Assembly (NCBI GenBank): GCA_029260415.1
Contig: JAJDDH010000042.1
Span: 1-18,491, forward strand
Length of the DNA: 18,491 nucleotides
Origin: Phycisphaerales bacterium
GTDB taxonomy: Bacteria > Planctomycetota > Phycisphaerae > Phycisphaerales > UBA1924
Reading direction: 5' to 3'
Shown: positions 1-11,569 of the stretch, piece after piece
Numbering within the stretch: the first letter of the stretch is position 1
How the letters are laid out: the number at the start of each line of letters is the position of its first letter
Notes under the pieces: model-generated
Databases searched by the model: none
Told to the model about the DNA's origin: nothing
What the model saw: only the letters and a program-made list of their open reading frames with translations
Program-made: the position numbers and the translations under genes

Positions 1-925
1 CGTCGCGATCGTGACCGACGGCACCGCCATCCTGGGCCTGGGCGACATCGGCCCGGTCGCGGGCATGCCCGTGATGGAGGGCAAGGCAGCGCTGTTCAGC
101 CAGCTCGCGGGCGTCTCGGGCGTGCCCATCCTCGTCGATACCAAGGACCCCGAGGAGATCATCGAGACCGTCTTGCGGATTGCGCCCACGTTCGGCGCGA
201 TCCAGCTCGAGGACATCGCAGCGCCGGGTTGCTTCGAGATCGAGGCCCGCCTCGCCGAGCGCCTCGACATCCCCGTCCTGCACGACGATCAGCACGGCAC
301 GGCGACGGTGGTGCTCGCGGCATTGATCACGGCGTCCAAGCGCGCGGGCGTGGACCCGCAGAACGCGACCATCGGGCAGATCGGGCTGGGCGCCGCGGGG
401 CTCGGGATCGTGCGTCTGCTCCGCGCCTACGGCGTGGGTCGCCTGCTGGGCTCGGACCTGCGCGAGCCCGCGCTGGCCCGCCTGGAGGCGATCGGGGGCG
501 AGCGCTGCACGCTCGAGGGCGTGATGGGCGAGGCGGACGTCGTGATCGCGACCACGGGCGTGCGCGGGCTCATCAAGCCCGAGATGGTGCGCGAAGGACA
601 GGTCATCCTGGCGCTGACGAACCCGGACCCGGAGATCGAGCCCGGAGCCGCGCTGGCGCGCGGGGCGGCGTTCGCGGCGGACGGGAAGAACGTCAACAAC
701 GTGCTCGCGTTCCCGGGCTTGTTCCGGGGGGCGCTGGACGCGGGGGCGAAGCGCTTTACCGACGCGATGCTCATCGCGGCAGCGGAGACCATCGCCGCGG
801 CGACGGACGAGCGGACGCTGGTGCCCTCGCCGCTGGAGGAGACGGTGCACCGGGCGGTCGCGGGCGCGGTCCATGAGGCGGCGCTGGACGGGGGCGAGGC
901 GATCTTCATGCCGGGGAAGGGGTGA
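1..925 (+). CDS. NAD(P)-dependent malic enzyme, 3' part (5' end outside window)
   Basis: Oxidative decarboxylation of malate to pyruvate with reduction of NAD(P)+; cytosolic. The frame is open at the left edge (first whole codon at 2), so the N-terminal part is missing and the GTG at 11 is an internal valine, not a start. Visible family hallmarks are TDGTAILGLGDIGPVAGMPV near the beginning, the acidic pair in QLEDIAAP (codons 209-214, part of the divalent-metal site), DDQHGTA, and a Rossmann glycine motif GLGAAGLG at about 385-411. The LTNPDPE and KNVNNVLAFPG segments near the C-terminus are also typical. The protein ends soon after the NAD-binding domain, so there is no phosphotransacetylase-like C-terminal extension as in MaeB. 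NAD versus NADP preference cannot be read from this. It converges on prkA with no spacer. Family is secure; start and full length are not visible. Confidence 0.93.
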   Translation, partial: VAIVTDGTAILGLGDIGPVAGMPVMEGKAALFSQLAGVSGVPILVDTKDPEEIIETVLRIAPTFGAIQLEDIAAPGCFEIEARLAERLDIPVLHDDQHGTATVVLAALITASKRAGVDPQNATIGQIGLGAAGLGIVRLLRAYGVGRLLGSDLREPALARLEAIGGERCTLEGVMGEADVVIATTGVRGLIKPEMVREGQVILALTNPDPEIEPGAALARGAAFAADGKNVNNVLAFPGLFRGALDAGAKRFTDAMLIAAAETIAAATDERTLVPSPLEETVHRAVAGAVHEAALDGGEAIFMPGKG

Positions 926-3043
<2,118 letters not shown>

Positions 3044-3051
3044 GCCTGCGG

Positions 3052-3057
3052 CCCTCC
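3052..3057 (-). promoter_or_regulatory. Shine-Dalgarno site of prkA
   Basis: GGAGGG on the minus strand lies 8 nt before the prkA ATG (3043-3041), a good match to the anti-Shine-Dalgarno sequence at normal spacing. prkA therefore has a leadered mRNA, unlike trmB on the other side of the gap. Confidence 0.6.
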
Positions 3058-3279
3058 GTGCCAGTTCGCCCGAGCCGGGTCAACGCCGGTCTCGCCTGTA
3101 TGGAGAGGTATCGGCATGTTCCGGGGGTCGCATCGGAAATCCCCCACCGGTTCGGGTGAACGCCTGGCCCCGCGGATCGGCGCGGGGCGGGCCATTGGTC
3201 CATACGGCGGGCGATCGCTGGCAGTTCGACCTCCCGCGTTCTCGGGCCCTAGGGGCGGGTTTCGCGATCCCGGCATGGG

Positions 3280-3285
3280 TACGAT
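3280..3285 (+). promoter_or_regulatory. Candidate -10 element of trmB (leaderless)
   Basis: TACGAT, preceded by GGG, ends 5 nt before the trmB ATG at 3291. Transcription starting the usual 6-7 nt after a -10 would begin at the start codon itself. There is no Shine-Dalgarno match in this spacer and no recognisable -35. Confidence 0.5.
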
Positions 3286-3290
3286 CGCGC

Positions 3291-4040
3291 ATGTCATTCG
3301 GACTCGGACACGGTCGTGAGCTGGACCCGGCGCTGGGCGTCGTGGGCGTGGGCCCGGAAGAACTCCTCCCGCTCCCGGACGACGTGGTCCAGAACCCGGA
3401 GTCGGGCTGGGTCGATCCGCGCCTGTGGTTCGAGGACCCCTCGCGTCCCTTTGAGATCGAGATCGGCTCGGGCAAGGGCGCGTTCCTGGTTCAGCAAGGC
3501 GCGATCGAGGGCGGAACGAACTTTCTTGGGATCGAGTGGGCCAAGGAGTTCTACGCGTACGCCGCGGACCGCGTGCGCCGGAGGCGAGAGGGCGACGCGT
3601 CGCTGACCAACGTGCGCCTGCTGTGCGCCGACGCGAGCGAGTTTCTGCGCTGGCGCTGCCCGCCCGGGATCGTGCGGGTGATCCATCTGTACTTCTCTGA
3701 TCCGTGGCCCAAGTCGCGGCACCACAAGAAACGGGTCGTGCAGGACCGCTTTCTCGCCGACGCGTACCGCGCGCTCTCACCGGACGGTGAGATCCGGATT
3801 GTTACGGACCACGACGAACTCTGGGCGTGGGACGTGGCGCACTTTGACCGGTGGACGCATGGCGCCCCACCGGATCCCGCGATCGCTGAGCTGACCGGTG
3901 GCGCCCCCGCGTACGAACTGCGCGCGTTCGATGCGCCACAGTCCGCGGGGGAATCCGAGCTTGTGGGATCCAACTTCGAGCGCAAGTTCCGGATCGAGGG
4001 GCGTTCCTTCCATGCCGGCGTGCTCCGGCGCAAGGGCTGA
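3291..4040 (+). CDS. trmB: tRNA (guanine-N7-)-methyltransferase
   Basis: TrmB uses S-adenosylmethionine to methylate N7 of G46 in the variable loop of tRNAs; cytosolic. The 249-residue product has the SAM-binding EIGSGKG motif at residues 57-63, the acidic end of the next strand (GIEWAKE, about 80-86), and the family signature DPWPKSRHHKKR at 137-148. It continues with a TDHDELW segment (172-178) and a C-terminal SNFERKF motif like the conserved TxxE/FE region of the family. The frame is open back to 3042, but conserved sequence begins well inside and ATG 3291 sits directly behind a -10-like hexamer, so I chose that start. Length is normal for TrmB, with a slightly long N-terminal extension before the catalytic fold. 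No operon partner is evident; the next gene is 144 bp away and unrelated. Confidence 0.95.
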   Translation: MSFGLGHGRELDPALGVVGVGPEELLPLPDDVVQNPESGWVDPRLWFEDPSRPFEIEIGSGKGAFLVQQGAIEGGTNFLGIEWAKEFYAYAADRVRRRREGDASLTNVRLLCADASEFLRWRCPPGIVRVIHLYFSDPWPKSRHHKKRVVQDRFLADAYRALSPDGEIRIVTDHDELWAWDVAHFDRWTHGAPPDPAIAELTGGAPAYELRAFDAPQSAGESELVGSNFERKFRIEGRSFHAGVLRRKG

Positions 4041-4050
4041 TCACGCCCTC

Positions 4051-4062
4051 CCCCGTACGGGG
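4051..4062. terminator. Possible hairpin after trmB (weak)
   Basis: CCCCGTACGGGG is a perfect 12-bp palindrome 10 nt past the trmB stop. It could fold into a short hairpin but lacks a following U-tract, so a termination role is only a possibility. Confidence 0.25.
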
Positions 4063-4118
4063 CGGCACGAACAGGGGAAGAGACGAGGCGACCCGGCGCA
4101 GGTCGCACAAAGCCAGAA

Positions 4119-4145
4119 CTCATATTACATGTGTTCATACATGAA
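4119..4145 (+). promoter_or_regulatory. AT-rich promoter-like patch upstream of the first GAF gene
   Basis: A short AT-rich run (CATATTACAT followed by TTCATACATG) interrupts otherwise GC-rich DNA just before the first GAF gene. It contains several partial -10 matches such as CATATT and TATTAC. No clear -35 is visible 17 nt upstream. A start here would leave a leader of roughly 45 nt carrying the Shine-Dalgarno site. Confidence 0.35.
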
Positions 4146-4174
4146 GGTCGAAGGAGAGTTGTCCGCACAACACT

Positions 4175-4178
4175 GGAG
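4175..4178 (+). promoter_or_regulatory. Shine-Dalgarno site deciding the first GAF gene start
   Basis: GGAG lies 6 nt before ATG 4185. The frame also has a GTG at 4131 and an ATG at 4200. The ribosome site favours 4185, and the paralogue downstream has the same GGAG-6 nt-ATG arrangement. Confidence 0.55.
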
Positions 4179-4184
4179 ACCAAC

Positions 4185-5441
4185 ATGCACGGCGCACCAA
4201 TGCCTCCCAACGAGCAGGAACGGGTCGGGGCCCTTCGTCGGTTAAACATCCTCGACACGCCGCACGAGGGGGCGTACGACACTCTCACCAAGCTCGCAGC
4301 GCATGTTTTCCACGTCCCCTACGCGGCGATGATCCTGGTCGATGCGGAGCGGGAATGGCTCAAGGCGAGTGTCGGGTCTGACGTGCGAGAGAGTCCCCGC
4401 GAGTCCGGGTTCTGTGCGTACACGATCCTGAGCGGGGACACGCTCGTCGTCCCCGACGCGCTCAACGACGATCGATTCAGGCACATCCCGCAGGTTGTCG
4501 ACCGCGGGATCCGCTTCTACGCGGGCAGCCCGATCGTTACCAGCGACGGGCGACGGATCGGATCGTTCTGTCTCAAGGACACATCGCCTCGGGATCTCAG
4601 CCCGGCGGATGGTGAGATTCTGAATGATCTGGCGCAGACCGCTGGGCGCATGATTGAGCGGCGCCAGCCGCCTGAACACCCCGCTCCGCCCCCCGGGACG
4701 TCGGACCCCACGACCCGCACGGCGATCGCCACCATGTGCCATGACCTGCGGTCGCACCTGACCTCGATCCTTGGATTTGCGCGCATCCTCAGCGATCCAG
4801 CAACCGACGCGGAGGGCAAGTCCAGCGCGGCGGAGGTGGTCTCGCGAAACGCCGAGAGGATGCTCGAGCAGGTCAGCACGCTCCAGAACTCGAACAGACG
4901 GGTCGATCGCCCCGAGCCCGCCGCAACCGCCCCCGATGGTTCCTCGCCCCGCCTCGGGGATCGCATCGAACCGCGCGAGCCGGCCCCGGCTGCGATGCGA
5001 TCCTGGTGCGGGTCCGAGCTGCGCGGGTCGAGAATCCTGCTGGCCGAGGACGCGCCCGAGAACCAGCGCCTGCTCACCCTCTTCCTGGCCAAGAGCGCGG
5101 CGACGGTTGTCACCGTCAGCGACGGGCGCGAGGCGGTGAACGCCCTCCGCGAGTCGACCCGCTCTGGCGATCCCTTTGATCTTGTGCTGATGGACCTGCA
5201 GATGCCCGGGATGGACGGGTTCGGGGCGGCCCGTGAGATGCGCCGACTCGGCCTGTCCTCCCCGATCATCGCGCTCACGGCCTACGACGCGTGCGACGAG
5301 CTCGACCGGTGCCTGGCCGCGGGCTGCGACGCCTGTCTCTCCAAACCCATCTCACGCACGTCGCTGGTCGAGGCCTGCCAATCGTGGATCAGCCGGTCGG
5401 GCACGCAGCGCAGTTCCTGCGCCGTCTCTCACGGGCAGTAG
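4185..5441 (+). CDS. GAF-HisKA-REC protein lacking the histidine kinase ATPase domain
   Basis: A soluble signalling protein of 418 residues with no membrane segment. A GAF domain (about residues 8-165) of the subtype beginning with an ILDTP motif is followed by a two-helix dimerisation/phospho-acceptor segment with H-box HDLRSHLTSILGF (His186). A Pro/Arg-rich linker (about 235-275) leads to a receiver domain with acidic pair Glu288-Asp289, phospho-acceptor Asp337 in LVLMDLQMPGMDG, and Lys387. The N, G1 and G2 boxes of the HATPase_c domain are absent, so it should not autophosphorylate. The H-box proline (HELRTPL in the neighbour) is also replaced by His. The single open frame with normal codon use argues against a recent frameshift. 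The next gene is a full-length relative, so duplication followed by domain loss is likely. I infer a phosphorelay or modulator role; the ligand is unknown. Confidence 0.88.
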   Translation: MHGAPMPPNEQERVGALRRLNILDTPHEGAYDTLTKLAAHVFHVPYAAMILVDAEREWLKASVGSDVRESPRESGFCAYTILSGDTLVVPDALNDDRFRHIPQVVDRGIRFYAGSPIVTSDGRRIGSFCLKDTSPRDLSPADGEILNDLAQTAGRMIERRQPPEHPAPPPGTSDPTTRTAIATMCHDLRSHLTSILGFARILSDPATDAEGKSSAAEVVSRNAERMLEQVSTLQNSNRRVDRPEPAATAPDGSSPRLGDRIEPREPAPAAMRSWCGSELRGSRILLAEDAPENQRLLTLFLAKSAATVVTVSDGREAVNALRESTRSGDPFDLVLMDLQMPGMDGFGAAREMRRLGLSSPIIALTAYDACDELDRCLAAGCDACLSKPISRTSLVEACQSWISRSGTQRSSCAVSHGQ

Positions 5442-5484
5442 CGGGTCATCGCCGACGGACCGGGCCCCCGGATTCGGTGGGCCG

Positions 5485-5506
5485 GCGGGTGCATCCCCGC
5501 AATTTC
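5485..5506 (+). terminator. Short hairpin plus AATTTC after the first GAF gene (weak terminator candidate)
   Basis: GCGGG-TGCATC-CCCGC forms a perfect 5-bp stem with a 6-nt loop and is followed by AATTTC, the only T-run nearby. It lies 43 nt after the first GAF gene's stop. The short stem and poor U-tract keep confidence low. Confidence 0.25.
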
Positions 5507-5536
5507 AACGCCTCGACCGGGAACTGGACGGAGTGA

Positions 5537-5565
5537 TTGATGCGAAGGTCCGCATCGCCGATATC
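5537..5565 (+). promoter_or_regulatory. Candidate sigma70-type promoter of the hybrid kinase gene
   Basis: TTGATG (5537-5542) and GATATC (5560-5565) are separated by 17 nt, a partial match to -35/-10 consensus. Transcription would start near 5572, giving a leader of about 22 nt that includes the GGAG site at 5585-5588. The -10 match is poor, so this is tentative. Confidence 0.28.
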
Positions 5566-5584
5566 GCCCCACAGCATCCGTCCC

Positions 5585-5588
5585 GGAG
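5585..5588 (+). promoter_or_regulatory. Shine-Dalgarno site of the hybrid kinase
   Basis: GGAG lies 6 nt before ATG 5595, the same spacing as in the paralogous gene upstream. It supports 5595 as the start. Confidence 0.5.
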
Positions 5589-5594
5589 CCCCGC

Positions 5595-8108
<2,514 letters not shown>

Positions 8109-8129
8109 CCGCCGCTGCGAGCGAGGCCG

Positions 8130-8135
8130 TAGACT
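8130..8135 (+). promoter_or_regulatory. Candidate -10 element of queC (leaderless)
   Basis: TAGACT, preceded by CG, ends 5 nt before GTG 8141, exactly the spacing seen at trmB. It sits in the 32-nt gap after the kinase stop. No Shine-Dalgarno sequence is correctly placed for this GTG (the nearest GAGG is about 14 nt away), and no -35 is recognisable. Confidence 0.45.
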
Positions 8136-8140
8136 CCCCC

Positions 8141-8854
8141 GTGATCGATCCGCCGACACCAACGCGACGCGCCGTCGTCCTGCTCTCGGGCGGGCTCGAC
8201 AGCGCCACCGTCCTGGCCATCGCCAGGCGTGACGCCTTCGAGCCGCTGTGCCTCAGCTTCGAGTACGGGCAGCGCCACCGCGTCGAGCTCGACGCCGCCG
8301 CTCGCGTCGCCGCGGCGTTCGAGTCCACGCACCGCAGCGTCACGCTCGACCCCGCCTGCTTCCGCGGCAGCGCCCTCACGGGCACGGGCGATATCCCCAA
8401 GGGGCGCACCGAGAGCGAGATTGAGACGGGCATCCCCGAGACCTACGTCCCGGCGCGGAATCTCGTGTTCCTGTCGATGGCGCTGGGGACCGCCGAGTCG
8501 ATCGGGGCGCGGGATATCTTCGTCGGGGTCAACGCCGTGGACTACTCGGGCTACCCGGACTGCCGCCCGGAGTTCATCAGCGCGTTCGAAGAAACCGCCA
8601 ACCTCGCGACCAAAGCAGGTGTTCAGGGCGACAGCTTCCGCATCCACACCCCGCTGCTGCACCTGACCAAGGCCCGCATCATCCAGACCGGAACCGAACT
8701 GGGCGTGGACTACGCGATGACCAGTTCCTGCTATGACCCCGATGCCCGCGGCCTGGCCTGCGGGCGCTGCGACTCGTGCGCCCTGCGCCGCAAGGGCTTT
8801 GAAGAAGCGGGCGTGCCCGATCCGACGCGCTACGCGCCCGGGCCCCTGCAATGA
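8141..8854 (+). CDS. queC: 7-cyano-7-deazaguanine (preQ0) synthase
   Basis: QueC converts 7-carboxy-7-deazaguanine to preQ0 using ATP and ammonia; cytosolic, zinc-containing. The 237-residue product carries the PP-loop ATP-binding motif SGGLDS at residues 16-21 and the FEYGQRH and [17 protein letters not shown] blocks typical of QueC. A C-terminal zinc cluster is formed by Cys197, Cys207, Cys210 and Cys213. The frame extends to an ATG at 8075 inside the kinase gene. I chose GTG 8141 because homology begins just after it and a -10-like hexamer lies immediately in front. It overlaps queE by ATGA, so the two are translationally coupled. queD follows 39 nt after queE. Product may feed queuosine or another 7-deazaguanine; QueF and Tgt are not in view. 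Confidence 0.95.
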   Translation: MIDPPTPTRRAVVLLSGGLDSATVLAIARRDAFEPLCLSFEYGQRHRVELDAAARVAAAFESTHRSVTLDPACFRGSALTGTGDIPKGRTESEIETGIPETYVPARNLVFLSMALGTAESIGARDIFVGVNAVDYSGYPDCRPEFISAFEETANLATKAGVQGDSFRIHTPLLHLTKARIIQTGTELGVDYAMTSSCYDPDARGLACGRCDSCALRRKGFEEAGVPDPTRYAPGPLQ

Positions 8855-9558
8855 GCGCCGCGCTCATCAGCGAGAGCTTCGTCTCCGTCCAGGGCGAGGG
8901 CAAGCTCACGGGCGTGCCCTCGTGGTTCGTCCGTTTCAGCGGGTGCAACCTGCGTTGCGCCTGGTGCGACACGCCCTACGCGAGCTGGAGCCCGGAGGGT
9001 GATAAGCGCAGCGTAGACGCGCTCGTTGAGGAAGCGAGGGCGTCGGGGGTAAAGCACGCCGTGGTCACGGGGGGCGAGCCGATGATCTTCCCGCAAGTCG
9101 TGCCGCTGACGCACGCGCTGCGGGACGCGGGCATCCACGTCACCATCGAGACCGCGGGCACGGTCGATCAGCCAGAGGTCCACGCGGACCTGATGAGCCT
9201 CTCGCCCAAGCTCGCCAACTCGACGCCCACGGGCGACCCGCGCGATCCGTCGGGCGTGTGGGCGGTGCGCCACGAGGAGCGACGCCTGAACATCCCCGTG
9301 CTCAACGCGCTGATCGGGCGGTTCACGGACAGCCAGCTCAAGTTCGTCGTCAGTGCCCCGGAGGATCTGCCCGAGATCGATTCGCTGCTGGCCTCGCTCG
9401 AGGGCTGGGCGCCCGGGGACGTGATGCTCATGCCCGAGGGCGTCAGCGTGCCCGAGCCCGAGCGTGTCCGCTGGGTCGTCGAGACATGCGTCCAGCGCGG
9501 CTGGCGGTACTGCAACCGCCTGCACATCGAGCTCTTTGGTGACACGCGGGGGACCTGA
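8851..9558 (+). CDS. queE: 7-carboxy-7-deazaguanine synthase (radical SAM)
   Basis: QueE rearranges 6-carboxy-5,6,7,8-tetrahydropterin to 7-carboxy-7-deazaguanine using S-adenosylmethionine, a 4Fe-4S cluster and Mg2+. The 235-residue protein has the N-terminal [11 protein letters not shown] substrate-side motif (14-24) and the CxxxCxxC cluster CNLRCAWC at residues 32-39, a canonical spacing followed by DTPYA. The SAM-contacting TGGEP is at 73-77. The [10 protein letters not shown] segment matches the conserved SPK motif of the family. The ATG overlaps the queC stop as ATGA, so the start is well supported by coupling. Length is in the usual range for QueE. It lies between its pathway neighbours queC and queD. 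Confidence 0.95.
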   Translation: MSAALISESFVSVQGEGKLTGVPSWFVRFSGCNLRCAWCDTPYASWSPEGDKRSVDALVEEARASGVKHAVVTGGEPMIFPQVVPLTHALRDAGIHVTIETAGTVDQPEVHADLMSLSPKLANSTPTGDPRDPSGVWAVRHEERRLNIPVLNALIGRFTDSQLKFVVSAPEDLPEIDSLLASLEGWAPGDVMLMPEGVSVPEPERVRWVVETCVQRGWRYCNRLHIELFGDTRGT

Positions 9559-9585
9559 GCCCGCCGCCCCTGCCGGGCCCGGGCG

Positions 9586-9591
9586 TAGGAT
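9586..9591 (+). promoter_or_regulatory. Candidate -10 element (or AGGA ribosome site) of queD
   Basis: TAGGAT, preceded by CG, ends 6 nt before the queD ATG at 9598. It could be a leaderless -10. The embedded AGGA, 7 nt from the ATG, could instead work as a Shine-Dalgarno site within a queCED transcript, and the sequence alone cannot separate the two. Confidence 0.42.
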
Positions 9592-9597
9592 TGGCCC

Positions 9598-10065
9598 ATG
9601 ATCTACCGCGTCTGCAAGGCCTTCGAGATCGAGAGCGGGCACATGCTCTCCAAGCACCCGGACCGCTGCCGGTACCCGCACGGGCACTCGCGCCGGGTGG
9701 AGCTGGTCCTCTCATCCGAGTCGCTGGACGCCAACGACATGGTCTGCGACTTCAAGGCCCTCAAGCTCTCCGTCGCCCAGCTGCTCGACGACTGGGACCA
9801 CGCGATGGCGATCAACTCGGGCGACCCCATGCTCGAGACGATCCGCGAGGCGTCGGGCGAGCGGCTGATCGTTTTCGAGGACGAGGACCCCACGACGGAG
9901 GTCCTGGCCCGGCGCATCTACGAGCACCTGCAGGCCCAGATCCGCGACGCCGCCTCATTCACCGACGAGCGGGGCGGGGTCTACACCTTCCCCGAGGGTG
10001 TCCGCGTCGAGCGGGTCCGGGTCGGGGAGACCAGCAGCTCCTGGGCCGAATACGGTCAGGCCTGA
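9598..10065 (+). CDS. queD: 6-carboxy-5,6,7,8-tetrahydropterin synthase
   Basis: QueD turns dihydroneopterin triphosphate into 6-carboxytetrahydropterin, the step before QueE; cytosolic zinc enzyme of the PTPS family. The 155-residue protein has the zinc ligands His15 (ESGH) and His28/His30 in CRYPHGHS, the catalytic Cys24, and the Asp67-His68 catalytic pair. The DPTTE motif has Glu101 as pterin anchor, and the C-terminal ETSSSWAEY motif is typical. All expected active-site residues are present. It stands 39 nt after queE and may be transcribed with it or from its own promoter. FolE, which supplies the substrate, is not in this window. Confidence 0.95.
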   Translation: MIYRVCKAFEIESGHMLSKHPDRCRYPHGHSRRVELVLSSESLDANDMVCDFKALKLSVAQLLDDWDHAMAINSGDPMLETIREASGERLIVFEDEDPTTEVLARRIYEHLQAQIRDAASFTDERGGVYTFPEGVRVERVRVGETSSSWAEYGQA

Positions 10066-10111
10066 ACCCGGGGCGGCGGTTCCCGTACAACCGGGGTTGG
10101 GTACACGCCCT

Positions 10112-10118
10112 GAGGAGG
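10112..10118 (+). promoter_or_regulatory. Strong Shine-Dalgarno site deciding the htrA start
   Basis: GAGGAGG lies 8 nt before ATG 10127 and fixes that codon as the start, although the frame is open back to 9998. A GGGTACAC sequence just upstream (10099-10106) resembles the GGGTA part of the other promoters here but lacks the final T, so I do not call it separately. Confidence 0.6.
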
Positions 10119-10126
10119 ATCAACGG

Positions 10127-11551
10127 ATGACATCCATGCGAACGATGGTGCTCGGCGCGGCCGCCGGGCTGTGCCTGTCAACGATGGCGCTCGCACAGGA
10201 CACCATCCCCCCCGAGCGCCAGGCGGACATCGCCTTCGCCCGCAGCCTCTCGGGCGCCTTCAAGCATGCGGCTGAACACATCGAGCCCTCGGTCGTGCAC
10301 ATCACGTCCCGACGCCTCGTTCAGCCCGTTCGGAGAGATCGTTTCGGGCGTGAGTACCAGTCGGGCGAGCCCAGCCTCAGGAACGCGGGCCTGGGCAGCG
10401 GGGTGATCGCCGACGAGCGGGGCTACGTCCTGACCAACAACCATGTGATCCAGAACGCGGACGAGTTGGTCGTGCGTCTGGCCGACGGGCGCGAGTACCC
10501 CGCCCAGACCATCGGCGCGGACCCGCTGACCGATCTGGCGGTCCTCAAAATCGACGCGATGGACCTCACCCCCGCGAGCTTCGGGGATTCCGAGGCGTTG
10601 GAGGTGGGCGAGTGGGTGCTGGCCGCGGGCAGCCCGTTCGGGTTCGCCAACTCCATCACCGCGGGGATCGTCAGCGCCAAGGGGCGCGGCGGGCTGGGCG
10701 GGGACGAGGAGAGCCGCATCTTCCAGGAGTTCATCCAGACCGACGCGGCGATCAACCCGGGCAACTCGGGCGGACCGCTGGTCGATCTGCTGGGCAACGT
10801 CGTGGGCGTCAACACCGCCATCGCCTCGCGGACGGGCTCCAACGCGGGCCTGGGCTTCGCCATCCCGGGCGACATCGCCCAGCGCGTGCTCGAGCAGATC
10901 ATCGACGCAGGGCGCGTCAACCGGGGCTGGCTGGGTGTCGCGATCAACGAACTCGAGCCCGAGCGCGCCATCGAGCTGGGCATCGAGGGCGGCATCGTCC
11001 TCGGGCCCGTCGTCGAGGGCAGCCCGGCGGACGTCGCGGGCCTGGTCGAGGGCGACGTGGTGACATCCTTCGCCGGGCGCGCCACAACCAGCCCGGCGCG
11101 CCTGCGCAACGCCATCGCCCTGACGGGCCCGGGCTCGAGCGCCAAGGTCACCTACTGGCGGGGCGACGACGAGGGGACCGCCGAGGTCCGCGTCATCGAC
11201 CGGGCCGCGGGGCAGTGGCTCACGCTCGCCTCACGCGGCGCGCTCATGATCGAGCGCCTCGGGCTGGTCGTCATCCCAGACCAGATCGTGCTCACCAAGG
11301 ACGGGCGGCGCAACGCCGGGCCCAGCGGGCTGGCGGTCATCGAGGTGGACCCTGGCGGGATCGGCGCGGCCGCGGGCTTCCAGGCGGGCGACCTGATCAC
11401 GGGTATCGAGGGCGACACCGTGGATACCCCCCAGGACTTCGAGCGGTCCATCCGCCTGGCGGACCTCGCCCGCGGCGTGCGGATCAACCTCGTCCGCGCC
11501 AACGCCCGCAACAACGGCATCATGCGCGGCTACATCGACGTCGTGGAATAG
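10127..11551 (+). CDS. htrA: HtrA/DegP-type periplasmic serine protease with two PDZ domains
   Basis: A secreted protease/chaperone that degrades misfolded envelope proteins. The 474-residue precursor starts with a signal peptide (Met-rich n-region, hydrophobic core about 7-20, cleavage probably after ALA at 21-23). The trypsin-like domain has the triad His106 (TNNHV), Asp136 (TDLAVLK) and Ser214 (NPGNSGGP). PDZ1 lies at about 260-365, with the NRGWLGV entry motif and SPADVAGLVEGDVV. A more divergent PDZ2 (about 375-470) includes GIGAAAGFQAGDLITGIEG. Triad and oxyanion context are intact, so it should be active. It starts 61 nt after queD with a strong ribosome site and ends 8 bp from the convergent RND gene. 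DegP, DegQ and HtrA-like paralogues cannot be told apart by this alone. Confidence 0.95.
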   Translation: MTSMRTMVLGAAAGLCLSTMALAQDTIPPERQADIAFARSLSGAFKHAAEHIEPSVVHITSRRLVQPVRRDRFGREYQSGEPSLRNAGLGSGVIADERGYVLTNNHVIQNADELVVRLADGREYPAQTIGADPLTDLAVLKIDAMDLTPASFGDSEALEVGEWVLAAGSPFGFANSITAGIVSAKGRGGLGGDEESRIFQEFIQTDAAINPGNSGGPLVDLLGNVVGVNTAIASRTGSNAGLGFAIPGDIAQRVLEQIIDAGRVNRGWLGVAINELEPERAIELGIEGGIVLGPVVEGSPADVAGLVEGDVVTSFAGRATTSPARLRNAIALTGPGSSAKVTYWRGDDEGTAEVRVIDRAAGQWLTLASRGALMIERLGLVVIPDQIVLTKDGRRNAGPSGLAVIEVDPGGIGAAAGFQAGDLITGIEGDTVDTPQDFERSIRLADLARGVRINLVRANARNNGIMRGYIDVVE

Positions 11552-11569
11552 GCGGGTCGTCAGTCCGCC
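11551..11569. terminator. Hairpin spanning the convergent stops of htrA and the RND gene
   Basis: GGCGG (11551-11555) pairs with CCGCC (11565-11569) around a 9-nt loop containing the 8-bp intergenic gap. A second compact stem, CCGCC-GAA-GGCGG (11586-11598), follows inside the RND 3' end. Neither has a U-tract, so a shared terminator role is plausible but unproven. Confidence 0.3.

Larger units (their letters stand above)
3044..3290. other. Divergent intergenic region between prkA and trmB
   Basis: This is the longest gene-free stretch (247 bp). It holds the prkA ribosome binding site at one end and a -10-like TACGAT at the trmB end. I could not find a convincing -35/-10 pair for prkA. Short GC-rich inverted repeats occur, but none stands out from the base composition. 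The frame upstream of trmB stays open across it, but its sequence resembles nothing I know, so I treat it as non-coding. Confidence 0.5.

Noticed and set aside
3046..3064. A sigma54-like TGGCAC (3058-3063, minus strand) upstream of prkA.
   Set aside because: The -12 part reads GCCGC, not TTGC, and transcription from it would begin after the prkA ATG.
4740..5060. The missing ATPase domain of the first GAF protein as a sequencing or frameshift artefact.
   Set aside because: The frame is continuous with consistent codon use, and no HATPase motifs appear in the other frames of this stretch.
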